Shown: positions 7,225 through 14,410, counted from the stretch's first letter. The stretch: DNA of 14,410 nt from Balneolales bacterium (GCA_007131535.1 SLQI01000226.1:1-14410), one strand, 5' to 3'. Notes: generated from the sequence alone by a model not told the origin. Made by a program: numbers and translations.

Positions 7225-7260
7225 GTTGCCATAGCCAAAGTTCAACATGGCTATGGCAAC
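7225..7260 (-). other. Intergenic hairpin after the BCCT gene
   Basis: GTTGCCATAGCC at 7225-7236 pairs perfectly with 7249-7260; one more A-T pair makes 13 bp around a 10-base loop. Read in the direction of transcription it is followed by TAATAAAAGG and the next start codon, with no T-run. It is therefore more likely an RNA-stabilising or processing hairpin, or a partial attenuator, than an intrinsic terminator. It lies between the BCCT stop (7302) and the next gene's ribosome-binding site. Confidence 0.65.
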
Positions 7261-7301
7261 AAATTTGAAGTTAAAGTTGATCTGATTTTCGTGGGTTACC
7301 T

Positions 7302-8846
7302 TCAGTCCTGGGCTTCAGGCTTTTTAGCGGCATACCGTTTTGTTGTAGTTGCTCGTTCTTCGGGCTCTTTTCTGAGTCCCTTTACCAGACTATAGGACAT
7401 CAGCATCAGTACTACTGCAAATGGTAAGCCGGTTGTAATAGAAGCCGTTTGTAATGCTCCAAGGCCGCCGGCTATCAACAGTACAGCAGCAACAGCACCT
7501 TCAGATATCGCCCAGAAAACCCGCTGACCCCGTGGTGGGTTCGGATTACCGCCGGATGCCAGCATATCGATTACGAGTGAACCGGAATCGGATGAAGTGA
7601 CGAAAAAGGTAACAATAAGTATAGTGGCAGCAATAGAACTGAGCAGAGCAATCGGCATATGCTCCAACATTGCAAATAACATCGCATCGGTTTCTACACC
7701 TGAAATTTCTGCCACACCTTCCATTTCAAACATCAGGCCGGTGTTTCCGAAAAACGTCAGCCAGATAAATGTCAACGCGGTGGGTACAAACATTACCCCG
7801 ATGATGAATTCACGCAACGTCCGGCCTTTAGATACCCGTGCGATGAACATTCCCACGAAGGGGGACCATGCGATCCACCATCCCCAATAGAATAAGGTCC
7901 ATCCGCCTTGCCATCCGGTATCTTCGGTATCCATCCAGAACGTCAGTTCCACGATATTGGAAATATAGGTTCCGGTATTTACCATCAATGAGTTGAGCAG
8001 GTATAATGTAGGTCCGAAAATGAACACAAAGATTATCAGCAAAAAGGCCAGTGTCATATTGAAATTACTCAGCCTTCGGATACCGCGGTCCAAACCGAGG
8101 AATACCGAAATCGTTGCAAATGCTGTAATAATGGCAATCAATATAACCCAGAGTGTTGTTGTATTTTCGACTCCGAACACATAGCTCAAACCGGCGCCGA
8201 CCTGCTGTACCCCAAGGCCGAGAGAAGTAGCCACTCCGAACATTGTTCCGAATACCGCAAGTATATCAATGGTATCACCGTATCCGCCATATATTTTTTT
8301 CCCGAGTACCGGATAAAATGCTGAACGAATGGAAAGCGGCAAGCCACGGCGGAAATGAAAATAGGCAAGAGAAAGACCTACGATGATATAAATGGCCCAG
8401 GCGTGTACCCCCCAGTGAAAAAAGGTAAACAACATGGATTCATCAAAAGCTCCCTGAGTTCCCGCCTCAGCTCTTGGAGGGTCGGTATAGTGGAATATCG
8501 GCTCGGCTACACTGAAAAAAATCAATCCGATTCCCATACCGGCAGAAAATAGCATGGCGAACCAGGACAAATAACTATACTCCGGCTCGGAATCATCAGG
8601 GCCGAGTTTGACTTTGCCGTACTTAGAAATCGCCAGCCCAAGGGCAAAGACGAGAAAAACCGCTACAGCAAAAATATAGAACCATCCAAAATTGACGACT
8701 ATAAAGTTCTGAAGATCATTGAAAAACTCACCTGTTGCTGAAGGAAAAACCGACCCGGTTATCAGAAAAGCAAGTATAACAGCAATCGATATAAAAAATA
8801 CGGTGGGATTTACCTCCAGATTCAGCTTCTCTGCGAGTGACTTCAT
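7302..8846 (-). CDS. BCCT-family betaine/choline/carnitine transporter
   Basis: A secondary transporter of the inner membrane that imports a quaternary-ammonium osmolyte, most likely glycine betaine, with an ion. The 514-residue protein has about 12 membrane helices. The substrate-site glycine stretch GMGIG (103-107) matches the unwound helix of Corynebacterium BetP. Trp145, Trp150 and Tyr153 repeat the BetP Trp189/Trp194/Tyr197 spacing. WWIAW (323-327) with SPFVGMFIARVSKGRT matches BetP Trp373/Trp374/Trp377, so the aromatic box is complete. TSSDSGS (417-423) is the conserved late-helix motif. GMGIG points to sodium-coupled betaine carriers; carnitine or proton-coupled choline carriers vary here. 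The C-terminal tail is short and basic (about 25 residues), perhaps a stub of the osmosensing tail. The start at 8846 has AGGA about 8 bases upstream. A porin gene lies upstream, separated by a hairpin. Confidence 0.93.
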   Translation of the reverse strand: MKSLAEKLNLEVNPTVFFISIAVILAFLITGSVFPSATGEFFNDLQNFIVVNFGWFYIFAVAVFLVFALGLAISKYGKVKLGPDDSEPEYSYLSWFAMLFSAGMGIGLIFFSVAEPIFHYTDPPRAEAGTQGAFDESMLFTFFHWGVHAWAIYIIVGLSLAYFHFRRGLPLSIRSAFYPVLGKKIYGGYGDTIDILAVFGTMFGVATSLGLGVQQVGAGLSYVFGVENTTTLWVILIAIITAFATISVFLGLDRGIRRLSNFNMTLAFLLIIFVFIFGPTLYLLNSLMVNTGTYISNIVELTFWMDTEDTGWQGGWTLFYWGWWIAWSPFVGMFIARVSKGRTLREFIIGVMFVPTALTFIWLTFFGNTGLMFEMEGVAEISGVETDAMLFAMLEHMPIALLSSIAATILIVTFFVTSSDSGSLVIDMLASGGNPNPPRGQRVFWAISEGAVAAVLLIAGGLGALQTASITTGLPFAVVLMLMSYSLVKGLRKEPEERATTTKRYAAKKPEAQD

Positions 8847-8877
8847 ATAAAGTTCCTGTATTTATCCATAATTAGGA

Positions 8878-8922
8878 CAGTGGCCGGAATCATCACTGAT
8901 TTACTGATCAGCCCGGCCACTG
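8878..8922 (-). other. Intergenic hairpin between porin and BCCT genes
   Basis: CAGTGGCCGG at 8878-8887 pairs perfectly with 8913-8922: 10 GC-rich base pairs around a 25-base loop that itself contains the palindrome CTGATCAG. In the direction of transcription it follows the porin stop by about 12 bases and precedes the BCCT start by about 30. No T-run follows it, so readthrough with reduced downstream expression, or protection of the porin message, is more likely than full termination. Confidence 0.6.
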
Positions 8923-8934
8923 ATTGATTACCCC

Positions 8935-10209
8935 TTAGAAGTAATATCCGATATTAATATTGAATCTAATATTATACTCGGAATCTTCAAACATACTATT
9001 TGGATCATCTCCATGGCCCGGGCCGAGCCCCATTCCAAATTGATCTGTTAACCAGGGTTGATTAACCCCCTGGGCAATATCAAAGTAAGTAAAAACGGGG
9101 CCGGCGGTAACGAGAAATCCGGTGATGTTATGAATGGATGCTTCAAAATTATCATCGCCGGTGAACTCTTCGCCTACCATCTTACCCATGTAGCTGAAGT
9201 CGTTGTAGAAGGTAACGTTGGTTACCGGACCAAAATCGACATCTACAGACCGGGCAATGCCAAGACTTGCGATATACGCTTCTGTAGCAACTTCATAAGG
9301 GATGCCATAAGCTCCCATAGTAACCGTTTCGAGATCATTGCCGGCATCATCTTTGGCATCCATGCTATAATACAGGAACTGCGGCTTTATGTTAATAGCT
9401 CCGAGGTTCATATCAGCGTGAACTGCTCCGGCAAACCGGCCATCAAATTCATCCCGGGCTGAGTTGTAAAGCTGACCGAGTTCAAGAGACGCCCCGATTT
9501 CACTGGTACCGACATTATAAGCCCCGCGCAGGTTAAATTGATTGCGCTCACTTAAGCTGGCATCGCCGGGAATCACATTATAGGAATAGGTTCCTGCCGG
9601 CCCCGGTGGTCCGAATGGATCGGAGGAGTAGAAATAGGCTACATCAATCTGATAATCCTCCGTAGTGTTAGTAAATTTTAATCCCATATTGTGATCATCT
9701 TCCAGACCGACGTAATAAGGAAGTTGAAACCACCAGTTATTGGAATTATACTGGAGATTACCAAAAGGAACCTGGGTTACACCAAGCTGTGCCTGTGTTT
9801 GATCAGTGAGATCATATTCCAGCCAACCTTGTTTGATAAAATGGGTGTCGAAAGTGGGATAAAAGCGGTATTCAAAGTTCAGGCCGATTCCCCCGGGATT
9901 ATCTACAACCATATTAATCCTCCAGGTGTCCCAGGTAAAATCACCGCTGGTGCCACTCATGTCGGACTCATAGCTGGTCAAGATTACATTATACCGTACG
10001 GCACCGCCCACGTGTATACTTGGCCCGCTATCCTCTTCAGCAGCAGCAGACGTGGAGCTGCCGGAATATTCGATATTACTGATGCCCTCCATCGGAAATT
10101 TCAACCCTTCAGGGGAATCCGAAAAAGCTTGTTGAACAGGCAAAAGTATGAGGGCCGTTAAAGAACCCACAAGTATTAGCGACTTGGTTTTATGACAAGT
10201 GTATTTCAT
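8935..10209 (-). CDS. Outer-membrane porin-like beta-barrel protein
   Basis: A probable trimeric porin or channel in the outer membrane. The 424-residue precursor has a Sec signal peptide (about 1-30: basic MKYTCHKTKS, a hydrophobic core, a cut near QAFS-DSP). The rest alternates polar and hydrophobic residues as in amphipathic strands (SIHVGGAVRYNVILTSYE, GIGLNFEYRFYPTFDTHFIKQGWLEYDL), and the chain ends in NIRFNINIGYYF, with the terminal Phe typical of outer-membrane barrels. The FIKQGWLEYDL...LGVTQVPFGN pattern resembles phosphate-selective-type porins (OprO/OprP family) and related large-family porins, but I cannot fix the family. The start ATG at 10209 has GGAG about 9 bases upstream. 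It heads the group porin, BCCT transporter, small protein, suggesting it lets betaine-type osmolytes into the periplasm; the substrate is inferred from context only. Confidence 0.82.
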   Translation of the reverse strand: MKYTCHKTKSLILVGSLTALILLPVQQAFSDSPEGLKFPMEGISNIEYSGSSTSAAAEEDSGPSIHVGGAVRYNVILTSYESDMSGTSGDFTWDTWRINMVVDNPGGIGLNFEYRFYPTFDTHFIKQGWLEYDLTDQTQAQLGVTQVPFGNLQYNSNNWWFQLPYYVGLEDDHNMGLKFTNTTEDYQIDVAYFYSSDPFGPPGPAGTYSYNVIPGDASLSERNQFNLRGAYNVGTSEIGASLELGQLYNSARDEFDGRFAGAVHADMNLGAINIKPQFLYYSMDAKDDAGNDLETVTMGAYGIPYEVATEAYIASLGIARSVDVDFGPVTNVTFYNDFSYMGKMVGEEFTGDDNFEASIHNITGFLVTAGPVFTYFDIAQGVNQPWLTDQFGMGLGPGHGDDPNSMFEDSEYNIRFNINIGYYF

Positions 10210-10687
10210 AGTTACTACTCCATTGGATGATGTTTAAGCGAGAGTTGCTGATTTTTTTTAGCACTCCGTTGTTACTCGGATTATTTATTCGCCTTCCCGT
10301 GACGTTTTCAACTTTACATAAACAGCTATACCGGTAAAATCACTCCGGACCGGATCAAACGGTCTGATTAATTTGCAGGAAGATAGTAATCGAAACCCGT
10401 ACATAACTGAATTATCTTTGATAAGAATCCAGGTTATAAAGTCAAACAGCCTGATTATTTAGTCCTGTTTAGTTCAGCCTTGTAAATACATCCAGAATTA
10501 TTAACAAACTAATTATAAATAACAATCTTTTTAGAAAATCATTTCCTACCCCACTCCTATATCGGAGTTAAGAATTTCTTATTAGCAAAGAGCCTTGTTT
10601 ATTCCTTTTCCTAACGCTATAAGACTATATGTATATGAATATATGTTTGATCAAACAGAATTCCAAAATCCGATTTTAACCAACCTT
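10210..10687 (-). other. Gene-free upstream region of the porin gene
   Basis: A 478-base AT-rich gap between the proW stop and the porin start. No reading frame here has a recognisable product. It should contain the porin promoter, but I found no convincing -7/-33 or -10/-35 pair. A perfect 14-bp palindrome lies near its proW end (10644-10657). Weaker inverted repeats include GACCG/CGGTC near 10348-10364 and ACTCC/GGAGT near 10554-10569. No intrinsic terminator with a T-run follows proW. Confidence 0.5.
10644..10657. promoter_or_regulatory. Perfect 14-bp palindrome after proW
   Basis: TGTTTGATCAAACA reads the same on both strands. It is 30 bases past the proW stop and 434 bases before the porin start, in a very AT-rich stretch. 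It has the size and symmetry of a binding site for a dimeric regulator; a short, loop-free palindrome is a poor RNA hairpin. No second copy was seen in the window. Confidence 0.3.
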
Positions 10688-11530
10688 TTACGCGGTTCCC
10701 AGATTCTTAACTTTGCCGAAGCCAGCGGTTATCCTATCCAGAATTATGGCCATAATAACTACCGCAAGTCCTGCTTCGAAACCGCTGCCAATTTGCAGTC
10801 GCTGAATACCTCTGAGCACATCGGCCCCAAGTCCACCGGCGCCAATCATGGCCGCAATAACCACCATTGAAAGCCCAAGCATGATAGACTGATTCACCCC
10901 GGCCATCACTGTGGGCATAGCAACCGGAAGCTGTACTTTAAATAGTTTTTGTCGGCCGGTAGCTCCGAAGGCATCAGAAGCCTCAATAAGCTCCTTGGGC
11001 ACCTGCCTGATACCAAGATTGGTTAGCCTGATCAGCGGCGGAATTGCAAAGATAAACGTAGCGATTACCCCGGGCACTAATCCCAGCCCGAAAAACATAA
11101 CCGCCGGGATGAGATAAACGAAGGCCGGCATAGTCTGCATAAAATCAAGTACCGGTCGAATAACCAGATTTACCCGATCATTCGTGGCCGCCCATATTCC
11201 GATAGGAAGCCCGACTAAAATCACCAGCAACTCCGCAGTAAGCACCAGTGCCATCGTTTCGATGAAGGCCTGCCACAGTTCGATATTTTCGACCAGCAGC
11301 AAACTGACAAATGCCATCAATGCGGTTTTCCAGCCTGCCATCTTCCAGGTAATGGCTGCAATGATGAGCATCAGCACCAGGGGGTGCAAAAATTCCATCC
11401 CATCCTTAAACGTATTAACCAGAAATTGAACAACATTGGTCAGCCCGTCAAAAAAGGGACCAAGGTTGTCTATTAAATAATCTACACCGGCAGAAATCCA
11501 GTCTCTAAGTGGTATTCTGAAAGGTAACAT
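10688..11530 (-). CDS. proW: Glycine betaine/proline-type ABC transporter permease (ProW/OpuAB)
   Basis: The membrane channel of the osmolyte ABC importer, working with ProV and ProX. The 280-residue protein is close to OpuAB of Bacillus (about 282) and lacks the long extra N-terminus of E. coli ProW (354). It has an amphipathic N-terminal stretch, then about six or seven membrane helices from residue 50 on. The ABC-coupling EAA loop is EASDAFGATGRQKLFKVQLP (183-202), with the expected Gly. The conserved FMQTMPAFVYLIPAVMFFGLG (130-150) precedes it and IGAGGLGADVLRGIQ (229-243) follows it, both typical of the OpuAB/ProW family. It lies 58 bases after proV on the same strand. No Shine-Dalgarno is visible before the ATG, so translation may depend on coupling or A/T-rich initiation. 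Confidence 0.93.
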   Translation of the reverse strand: MLPFRIPLRDWISAGVDYLIDNLGPFFDGLTNVVQFLVNTFKDGMEFLHPLVLMLIIAAITWKMAGWKTALMAFVSLLLVENIELWQAFIETMALVLTAELLVILVGLPIGIWAATNDRVNLVIRPVLDFMQTMPAFVYLIPAVMFFGLGLVPGVIATFIFAIPPLIRLTNLGIRQVPKELIEASDAFGATGRQKLFKVQLPVAMPTVMAGVNQSIMLGLSMVVIAAMIGAGGLGADVLRGIQRLQIGSGFEAGLAVVIMAIILDRITAGFGKVKNLGTA

Positions 11531-11588
11531 AAGTCAGTAGTTAATAATTAGAATTTCAGGAATTGAATAAATATTTTTATCTAAAGCG

Positions 11589-12827
11589 CTAAGAAACCTC
11601 AACTTCCGAATGAGGCTCATTATTAGATTGAGGTGAATCCGAACCGGAGAGTGCCGCGATAATGGCTCCTTTTACAATTATCCCTTTTAGCCTTTGCTCT
11701 TCATCGGTTACCGCGATCGGTTGATCGGTGGCAGCAGATACATCAATAACTTCTGAAAGATTATCTTCAAGATTCACCGTTTGCGCTTCATGTATAACTT
11801 CCCGCGGGATCTTCTTATCGGCTTTTTCCGACCCTTTTACATAATCCGAAAGTTCCTCAGCTTTTACATACCCCAGCAGTTTTCGATCCTGATCAAGCAC
11901 AAACATAGATGAAAGCCCCTGCTTTTTCAGCTTGTGCAGAATTGTTTTAGGGCCGTCCCCGTGCTTGGCGGTTTCTTTGGGTTTCTGCATGATCGATTCT
12001 GCCGTCAGTACTTCACTTCGATTAATACCTTCCACAAATTCACGGACATATTGGTCGGCCGGTTCAGATATAATTTCCTCAGCTTCTCCGATTTGAACAA
12101 TTTTGCCATCTTTCATAATCGCAATGCGATCACCGAGTTTGAATGCTTCGTCGAGATCATGCGTAACAAAAACGATTGTTTTTTTGAGCTTCGACTGCAG
12201 CTCCAAAAGCTCATCCTGCATATCCCGGCGGATAAGCGGATCAAGCGCGCTGAAAGCCTCATCCATTAGCATTACATCAGCTTCTACTGCAAGTGCTCTG
12301 GCCAATCCCACACGCTGCTGCATACCTCCTGAAAGCTGAGCGGGATAATGATCCTCAAACCCCTGAAGCCCTACTTGTTTAATAACTTCAGCAGCTTTTG
12401 CCTGGCGGGTTTCTTTTTCTACATGCTGGAGCTCAAGGCCAAATTCCACATTACCCAATACCGTACGGTGCGGAAGAATAGCAAAATTCTGAAATACCAT
12501 CCCGCTGAACTTTTCTTTACGGAAGTCGATCAGATCTTGCTTGGAGAGCTTGGCAATATCGGTACCGTCTATTTCAATGGTACCTTTCGTGGGTTCAATC
12601 AGTCGATTCAGCAATCGCTGTAGTGTTGACTTACCGCTGCCGGATAAGCCCATTAGTACAAATATTTCTCCCTGCTCAACTGAAAATTCAGCCTGTTGTA
12701 CCCCAACAACCAGACCGGTTTTCTTTTGAACTTCTTCCTTACTGTATCCCTGCTCCAACAATTCAAAAGCCCTATCAGGGCGATTTCCGAAGATTTTGTA
12801 TAAATCTTTTACTACTATCTTGCTCAT
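11589..12827 (-). CDS. proV: Glycine betaine/proline-type ABC transporter ATPase with CBS domains (ProV/OpuAA)
   Basis: The ATP-hydrolysing subunit of the osmolyte importer. The 412-residue protein begins with the family-specific segment DLYKIFGNRPDRAFELLEQGYSKEEVQKKTG (8-38). The nucleotide-binding domain follows, with Walker A GLSGSGKST (60-68), Q-loop Gln113, signature LSGGMQQR (165-172), Walker B VMLMDE (185-190) and switch His223. Two CBS domains follow (about 273-330 and 345-395); in OpuA-type transporters such a tandem senses ionic strength or a nucleotide, gating activity. The last 20 residues are acidic and polar. It lies 295 bases downstream of proX, beyond a strong terminator, and just upstream of proW. 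No clear Shine-Dalgarno is seen. Given proX and proW beside it, the assignment is firm; betaine versus proline or choline as main substrate is not settled by sequence. Confidence 0.95.
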   Translation of the reverse strand: MSKIVVKDLYKIFGNRPDRAFELLEQGYSKEEVQKKTGLVVGVQQAEFSVEQGEIFVLMGLSGSGKSTLQRLLNRLIEPTKGTIEIDGTDIAKLSKQDLIDFRKEKFSGMVFQNFAILPHRTVLGNVEFGLELQHVEKETRQAKAAEVIKQVGLQGFEDHYPAQLSGGMQQRVGLARALAVEADVMLMDEAFSALDPLIRRDMQDELLELQSKLKKTIVFVTHDLDEAFKLGDRIAIMKDGKIVQIGEAEEIISEPADQYVREFVEGINRSEVLTAESIMQKPKETAKHGDGPKTILHKLKKQGLSSMFVLDQDRKLLGYVKAEELSDYVKGSEKADKKIPREVIHEAQTVNLEDNLSEVIDVSAATDQPIAVTDEEQRLKGIIVKGAIIAALSGSDSPQSNNEPHSEVEVS

Positions 12828-13075
12828 AAAATTTGTATTTCTTGTTCCGGATTAATTCTTCACAAGCAGTACAGTCCCAGTTTTGTCCGCTTTATAATAA
12901 CCTTTTTTGTTTCTTCGGGTATTGGATTAATGATCAATGCTCAAAAGCTTTGGACTGCGGCAGTAATAATTCCTAACCCTTTTCAATAAGCCAGACAATC
13001 ATAACTGTGGTTTATAGCAGCTACAAAAATGTCTCAGCCTGTCTCCTGGTATGTATTTCCCGGCAGGCGACAATC

Positions 13076-13111
13076 AAAAAAAAGGTGAATTCTTTCGAAT
13101 TCACCTTTTTT
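13076..13111 (-). terminator. Intrinsic terminator of proX
   Basis: GGTGAATTC at 13084-13092 pairs with 13097-13105 around the loop TTTC. Flanking A and T runs extend the stem to about 15 bp. In the minus direction the hairpin is followed by eight T (the A-run at 13076-13083), a textbook rho-independent terminator. It begins 12 bases after the proX stop and lies before proV, so proX can be made as a separate short message. The symmetric A/T runs could also stop plus-strand transcripts. Confidence 0.9.
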
Positions 13112-13122
13112 AATAAAAATTA

Positions 13123-14004
13123 TCAGTTGAGCCAGCTTTGTAGTGTTTCATCATTATCCTCAAGCCAGGCTCGGGCAGCTTCCATTGGTTGCATGCCTTC
13201 TTCTATGAGCACCATGACCTCCCCGATCTGCTCATTGGTCCAATAAAACTTATCCAGGAACTCATAAACATCCGGATGCTCTTCCTGTAATTGGGGAGTT
13301 ACAATAGTATGGATAGCCTCGGCGTCTCCAAATACACCCTCGGGGTCTTCCAGATATTTAAGATCATAGGAAGCAAACTTCCAGTGGGGAGTCCATCCGG
13401 TAACTACGATGTGCTCTTCATTACTAATAGCTGACTCAAGAGCAGCGGTCATGGCAGCATCTGAGCCTTCCAGCAAATCAAGCTCGAGGCCGTATACTTC
13501 GATGGCATCTTCTGTTGCTGCCATCAGCCCGGCACCCGGGTCGATTCCAACGATTCTGCCATCTAACTCGTCGTACAAATCATTGAGCTCAGTAATTGAT
13601 TCAATCGGAGTATAGGCAGGTACAACCAAACCAATACGAGCTTGTTCAAGATTCGGACCTAAGTCTACTACATCATCGGCAAAATCATTCCAATAGGCCT
13701 CGTGCGTTGCCGGCAGCCATGCTGCAACAATGGCGTCAAAATCTCCACGGGCTATCCCTGCCCACATCGGACCCGCTTCAGCAGATTGTAAACTTACTTC
13801 ATATCCGAGTTCATCTTGAATTACCGCTGCTACTACATGGGTAGATGCGATTTCAGAATCCCACTCTACATAACCCAACTTGATTTCATCCTCAGCGGGA
13901 TCACATGCTGTAAATACCATGGCAGACACCAATACAGAAAACAAGGGTATCCAGCCAACCTTTTTATTTAACACCTGTGTGAATGACTCTTCACAATTTT
14001 TCAT
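13123..14004 (-). CDS. proX: Glycine betaine-type substrate-binding lipoprotein of ABC importer (ProX/OpuAC)
   Basis: Captures the osmolyte in the periplasm and hands it to ProW/ProV. I start at the ATG at 14004, which has a perfect GGAGG (14011-14015) six bases upstream; the ATG at 14034 has none. The 293-residue precursor has a lipoprotein signal ending in VFTAC, with Cys34 as the lipid-modified residue, so it is membrane-tethered. The same length and lipoprotein form occur in Bacillus OpuAC. The core shows the family segments IKLGYVEWDSEIA (41-53), GPMWAGIARGDFDAIVAAWLP (78-98), GIDPGAGLM (153-161) and TGWTPHWKF (202-210). Tryptophans at 48, 81, 96, 204 and 208 are candidates for the aromatic cage around the quaternary ammonium group. 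It is the first gene of the series and is cut off from proV by a terminator. The protein is acidic, as expected in a halophile. Confidence 0.93.
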   Translation of the reverse strand: MKNCEESFTQVLNKKVGWIPLFSVLVSAMVFTACDPAEDEIKLGYVEWDSEIASTHVVAAVIQDELGYEVSLQSAEAGPMWAGIARGDFDAIVAAWLPATHEAYWNDFADDVVDLGPNLEQARIGLVVPAYTPIESITELNDLYDELDGRIVGIDPGAGLMAATEDAIEVYGLELDLLEGSDAAMTAALESAISNEEHIVVTGWTPHWKFASYDLKYLEDPEGVFGDAEAIHTIVTPQLQEEHPDVYEFLDKFYWTNEQIGEVMVLIEEGMQPMEAARAWLEDNDETLQSWLN

Positions 14005-14062
14005 AAAACTCCTCCACATGTATATTTTTAGCATAACTTAGTTAATGTTAGCCTTTTTAAAT

Positions 14063-14082
14063 AAATGACTTACAAGTCATTT
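14063..14082. promoter_or_regulatory. 20-bp interrupted palindrome, candidate operator of proX
   Basis: Arms AAATGACTT (14063-14071) and AAGTCATTT (14074-14082) are perfect inverted repeats with a 2-base centre. In the proX direction the palindrome starts about 8 bases after the predicted -10 box, so it covers the likely transcription start, a classical repressor position. It lies about 60 bases before the proX start codon. MarR-like GbsR/OpcR proteins control betaine and choline genes in Bacillus; whether such a regulator acts here is unknown. Confidence 0.45.
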
Positions 14083-14090
14083 CATACTTT

Positions 14091-14119
14091 ATGATACCAA
14101 ATACTTAAACTCTGAGCAA
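14091..14119 (-). promoter_or_regulatory. Sigma70-like promoter of proX
   Basis: On the minus strand TTGCTC (plus 14114-14119) and TATCAT (plus 14091-14096) are separated by exactly 17 bases, a fair match to -35 and -10 boxes. Transcription would start near 14084, inside or beside the 20-bp palindrome, giving a leader of about 80 bases. A Bacteroidetes TAnnTTTG box was looked for in this region and not found. Confidence 0.4.
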
Positions 14120-14202
14120 CGATCATTTCAACTCCCGATGAGCTGATAAAATTTACATCCTCTAACAAACTTCTGACTTTAAGCAATCATAGGACTTATG
14201 AT

Positions 14203-14410
14203 ATGATGATAATAAAATATCTATATTTCTTAAATATCCTCTTCTACCTGATTTCCATTAACAGATGTTTTTTAGCCGTGGATCCGCCGGTAGTGCGTGT
14301 TGCAAAACTCTTTCAAAAAAGCTTTTCCAAGAAAATGAAACACTATTTAGGCGTTTTTTCGCGCGGCGAGGAATCCGGCTTTGAATGCAGAGTGAAATTA
14401 GTTGTGCAAC
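14203..14410. other. Unidentified partial reading frames at the window edge
   Basis: A plus-strand frame starts at the ATG at 14203 (MMIIKYLYFLNILFYLIS and onward) and stays open to the end for 69 codons. A minus-strand frame enters from the edge and stops at 14258-14260 after 50 residues (ending ADPRLKNIC). I recognise neither. Base composition rises in GC after about 14281. The repeat copy at 14269-14283 lies inside both frames, which argues against either being a normal gene up to that point. The sequence beyond the window would decide. Confidence 0.2.
14269..14283 (+). repeat. Intergenic repeat, copy 3 (short)
   Basis: TTTTTAGCCGTGGAT differs at one base from the reverse complement of 30-44 and resembles the start of the copy at 6371. 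Only the first decamer is kept; the following GATCCGCCGG does not continue the period. It lies about 265 bases upstream of proX. Confidence 0.45.

Noticed and set aside
9691..10161. 156-codon open frame on the plus strand
   Set aside because: It lies wholly opposite the porin gene, which has a signal peptide, beta-strand pattern and terminal Phe. The antisense translation shows no recognisable domain.
12960..13075. CTGAGA on the minus strand before proV, as in a TPP riboswitch
   Set aside because: None of the other conserved TPP-riboswitch segments is present, and the neighbouring genes have no link to thiamine.
14005..14034. Longer proX starting at the ATG at 14034
   Set aside because: No Shine-Dalgarno precedes it, while the ATG at 14004 has a perfect GGAGG and gives a normal lipoprotein signal.

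Overview
The window looks like chromosomal DNA from a salt-adapted, Gram-negative member of the FCB group. Balneolota (Balneolaceae) is my best guess, by inference. The evidence for this is moderate GC with strong local variation, a perfect Bacteroidetes-type promoter (TTG, 21 nt, TATCTTTG) in front of lepA, an outer-membrane porin ending in Phe, lipoprotein-type secretion, and half the window given to import of betaine-type osmolytes. No RNA genes, CRISPR arrays or intact insertion sequences were seen.

Layout. Positions 70-1662 (minus) hold a motA-motB flagellar stator pair. Upstream of it on the same strand is a stand-alone bifunctional hisIE gene (1831-2457). A divergent plus-strand block follows: lepA (2732-4528), a short exported protein of unknown function (4545-5123) and lepB, signal peptidase I (5159-6256). 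A gene-free stretch of about 500 bases (6257-6762) carries a decamer-periodic repeat and a long hairpin.

From 6763 to 14004 every gene is on the minus strand. In transcription order they are proX/opuAC (substrate-binding lipoprotein), a perfect intrinsic terminator, proV/opuAA (ATPase with CBS domains), proW/opuAB (permease), a 478-nt gap, an outer-membrane porin-like barrel, a BCCT secondary transporter with an intact aromatic box, and a 148-residue cytosolic protein I do not recognise. Together they could carry a betaine-type osmolyte across the outer membrane (porin) and then across the inner membrane by two routes, ATP-driven (ProXVW) and ion-coupled (BCCT). The small protein is the undescribed component.

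Regulatory structure is visible. A sigma70-like promoter before proX is followed directly by a 20-bp interrupted palindrome placed like a repressor operator. Hairpins without a T-run sit on both sides of the BCCT gene. A short intergenic repeat containing TTTTTAGCCGYGGAT or a close variant occurs three times (about 6-44, 6371-6408, 14269-14283). The last 200 bases hold reading frames open to the window edge on both strands, neither identified.
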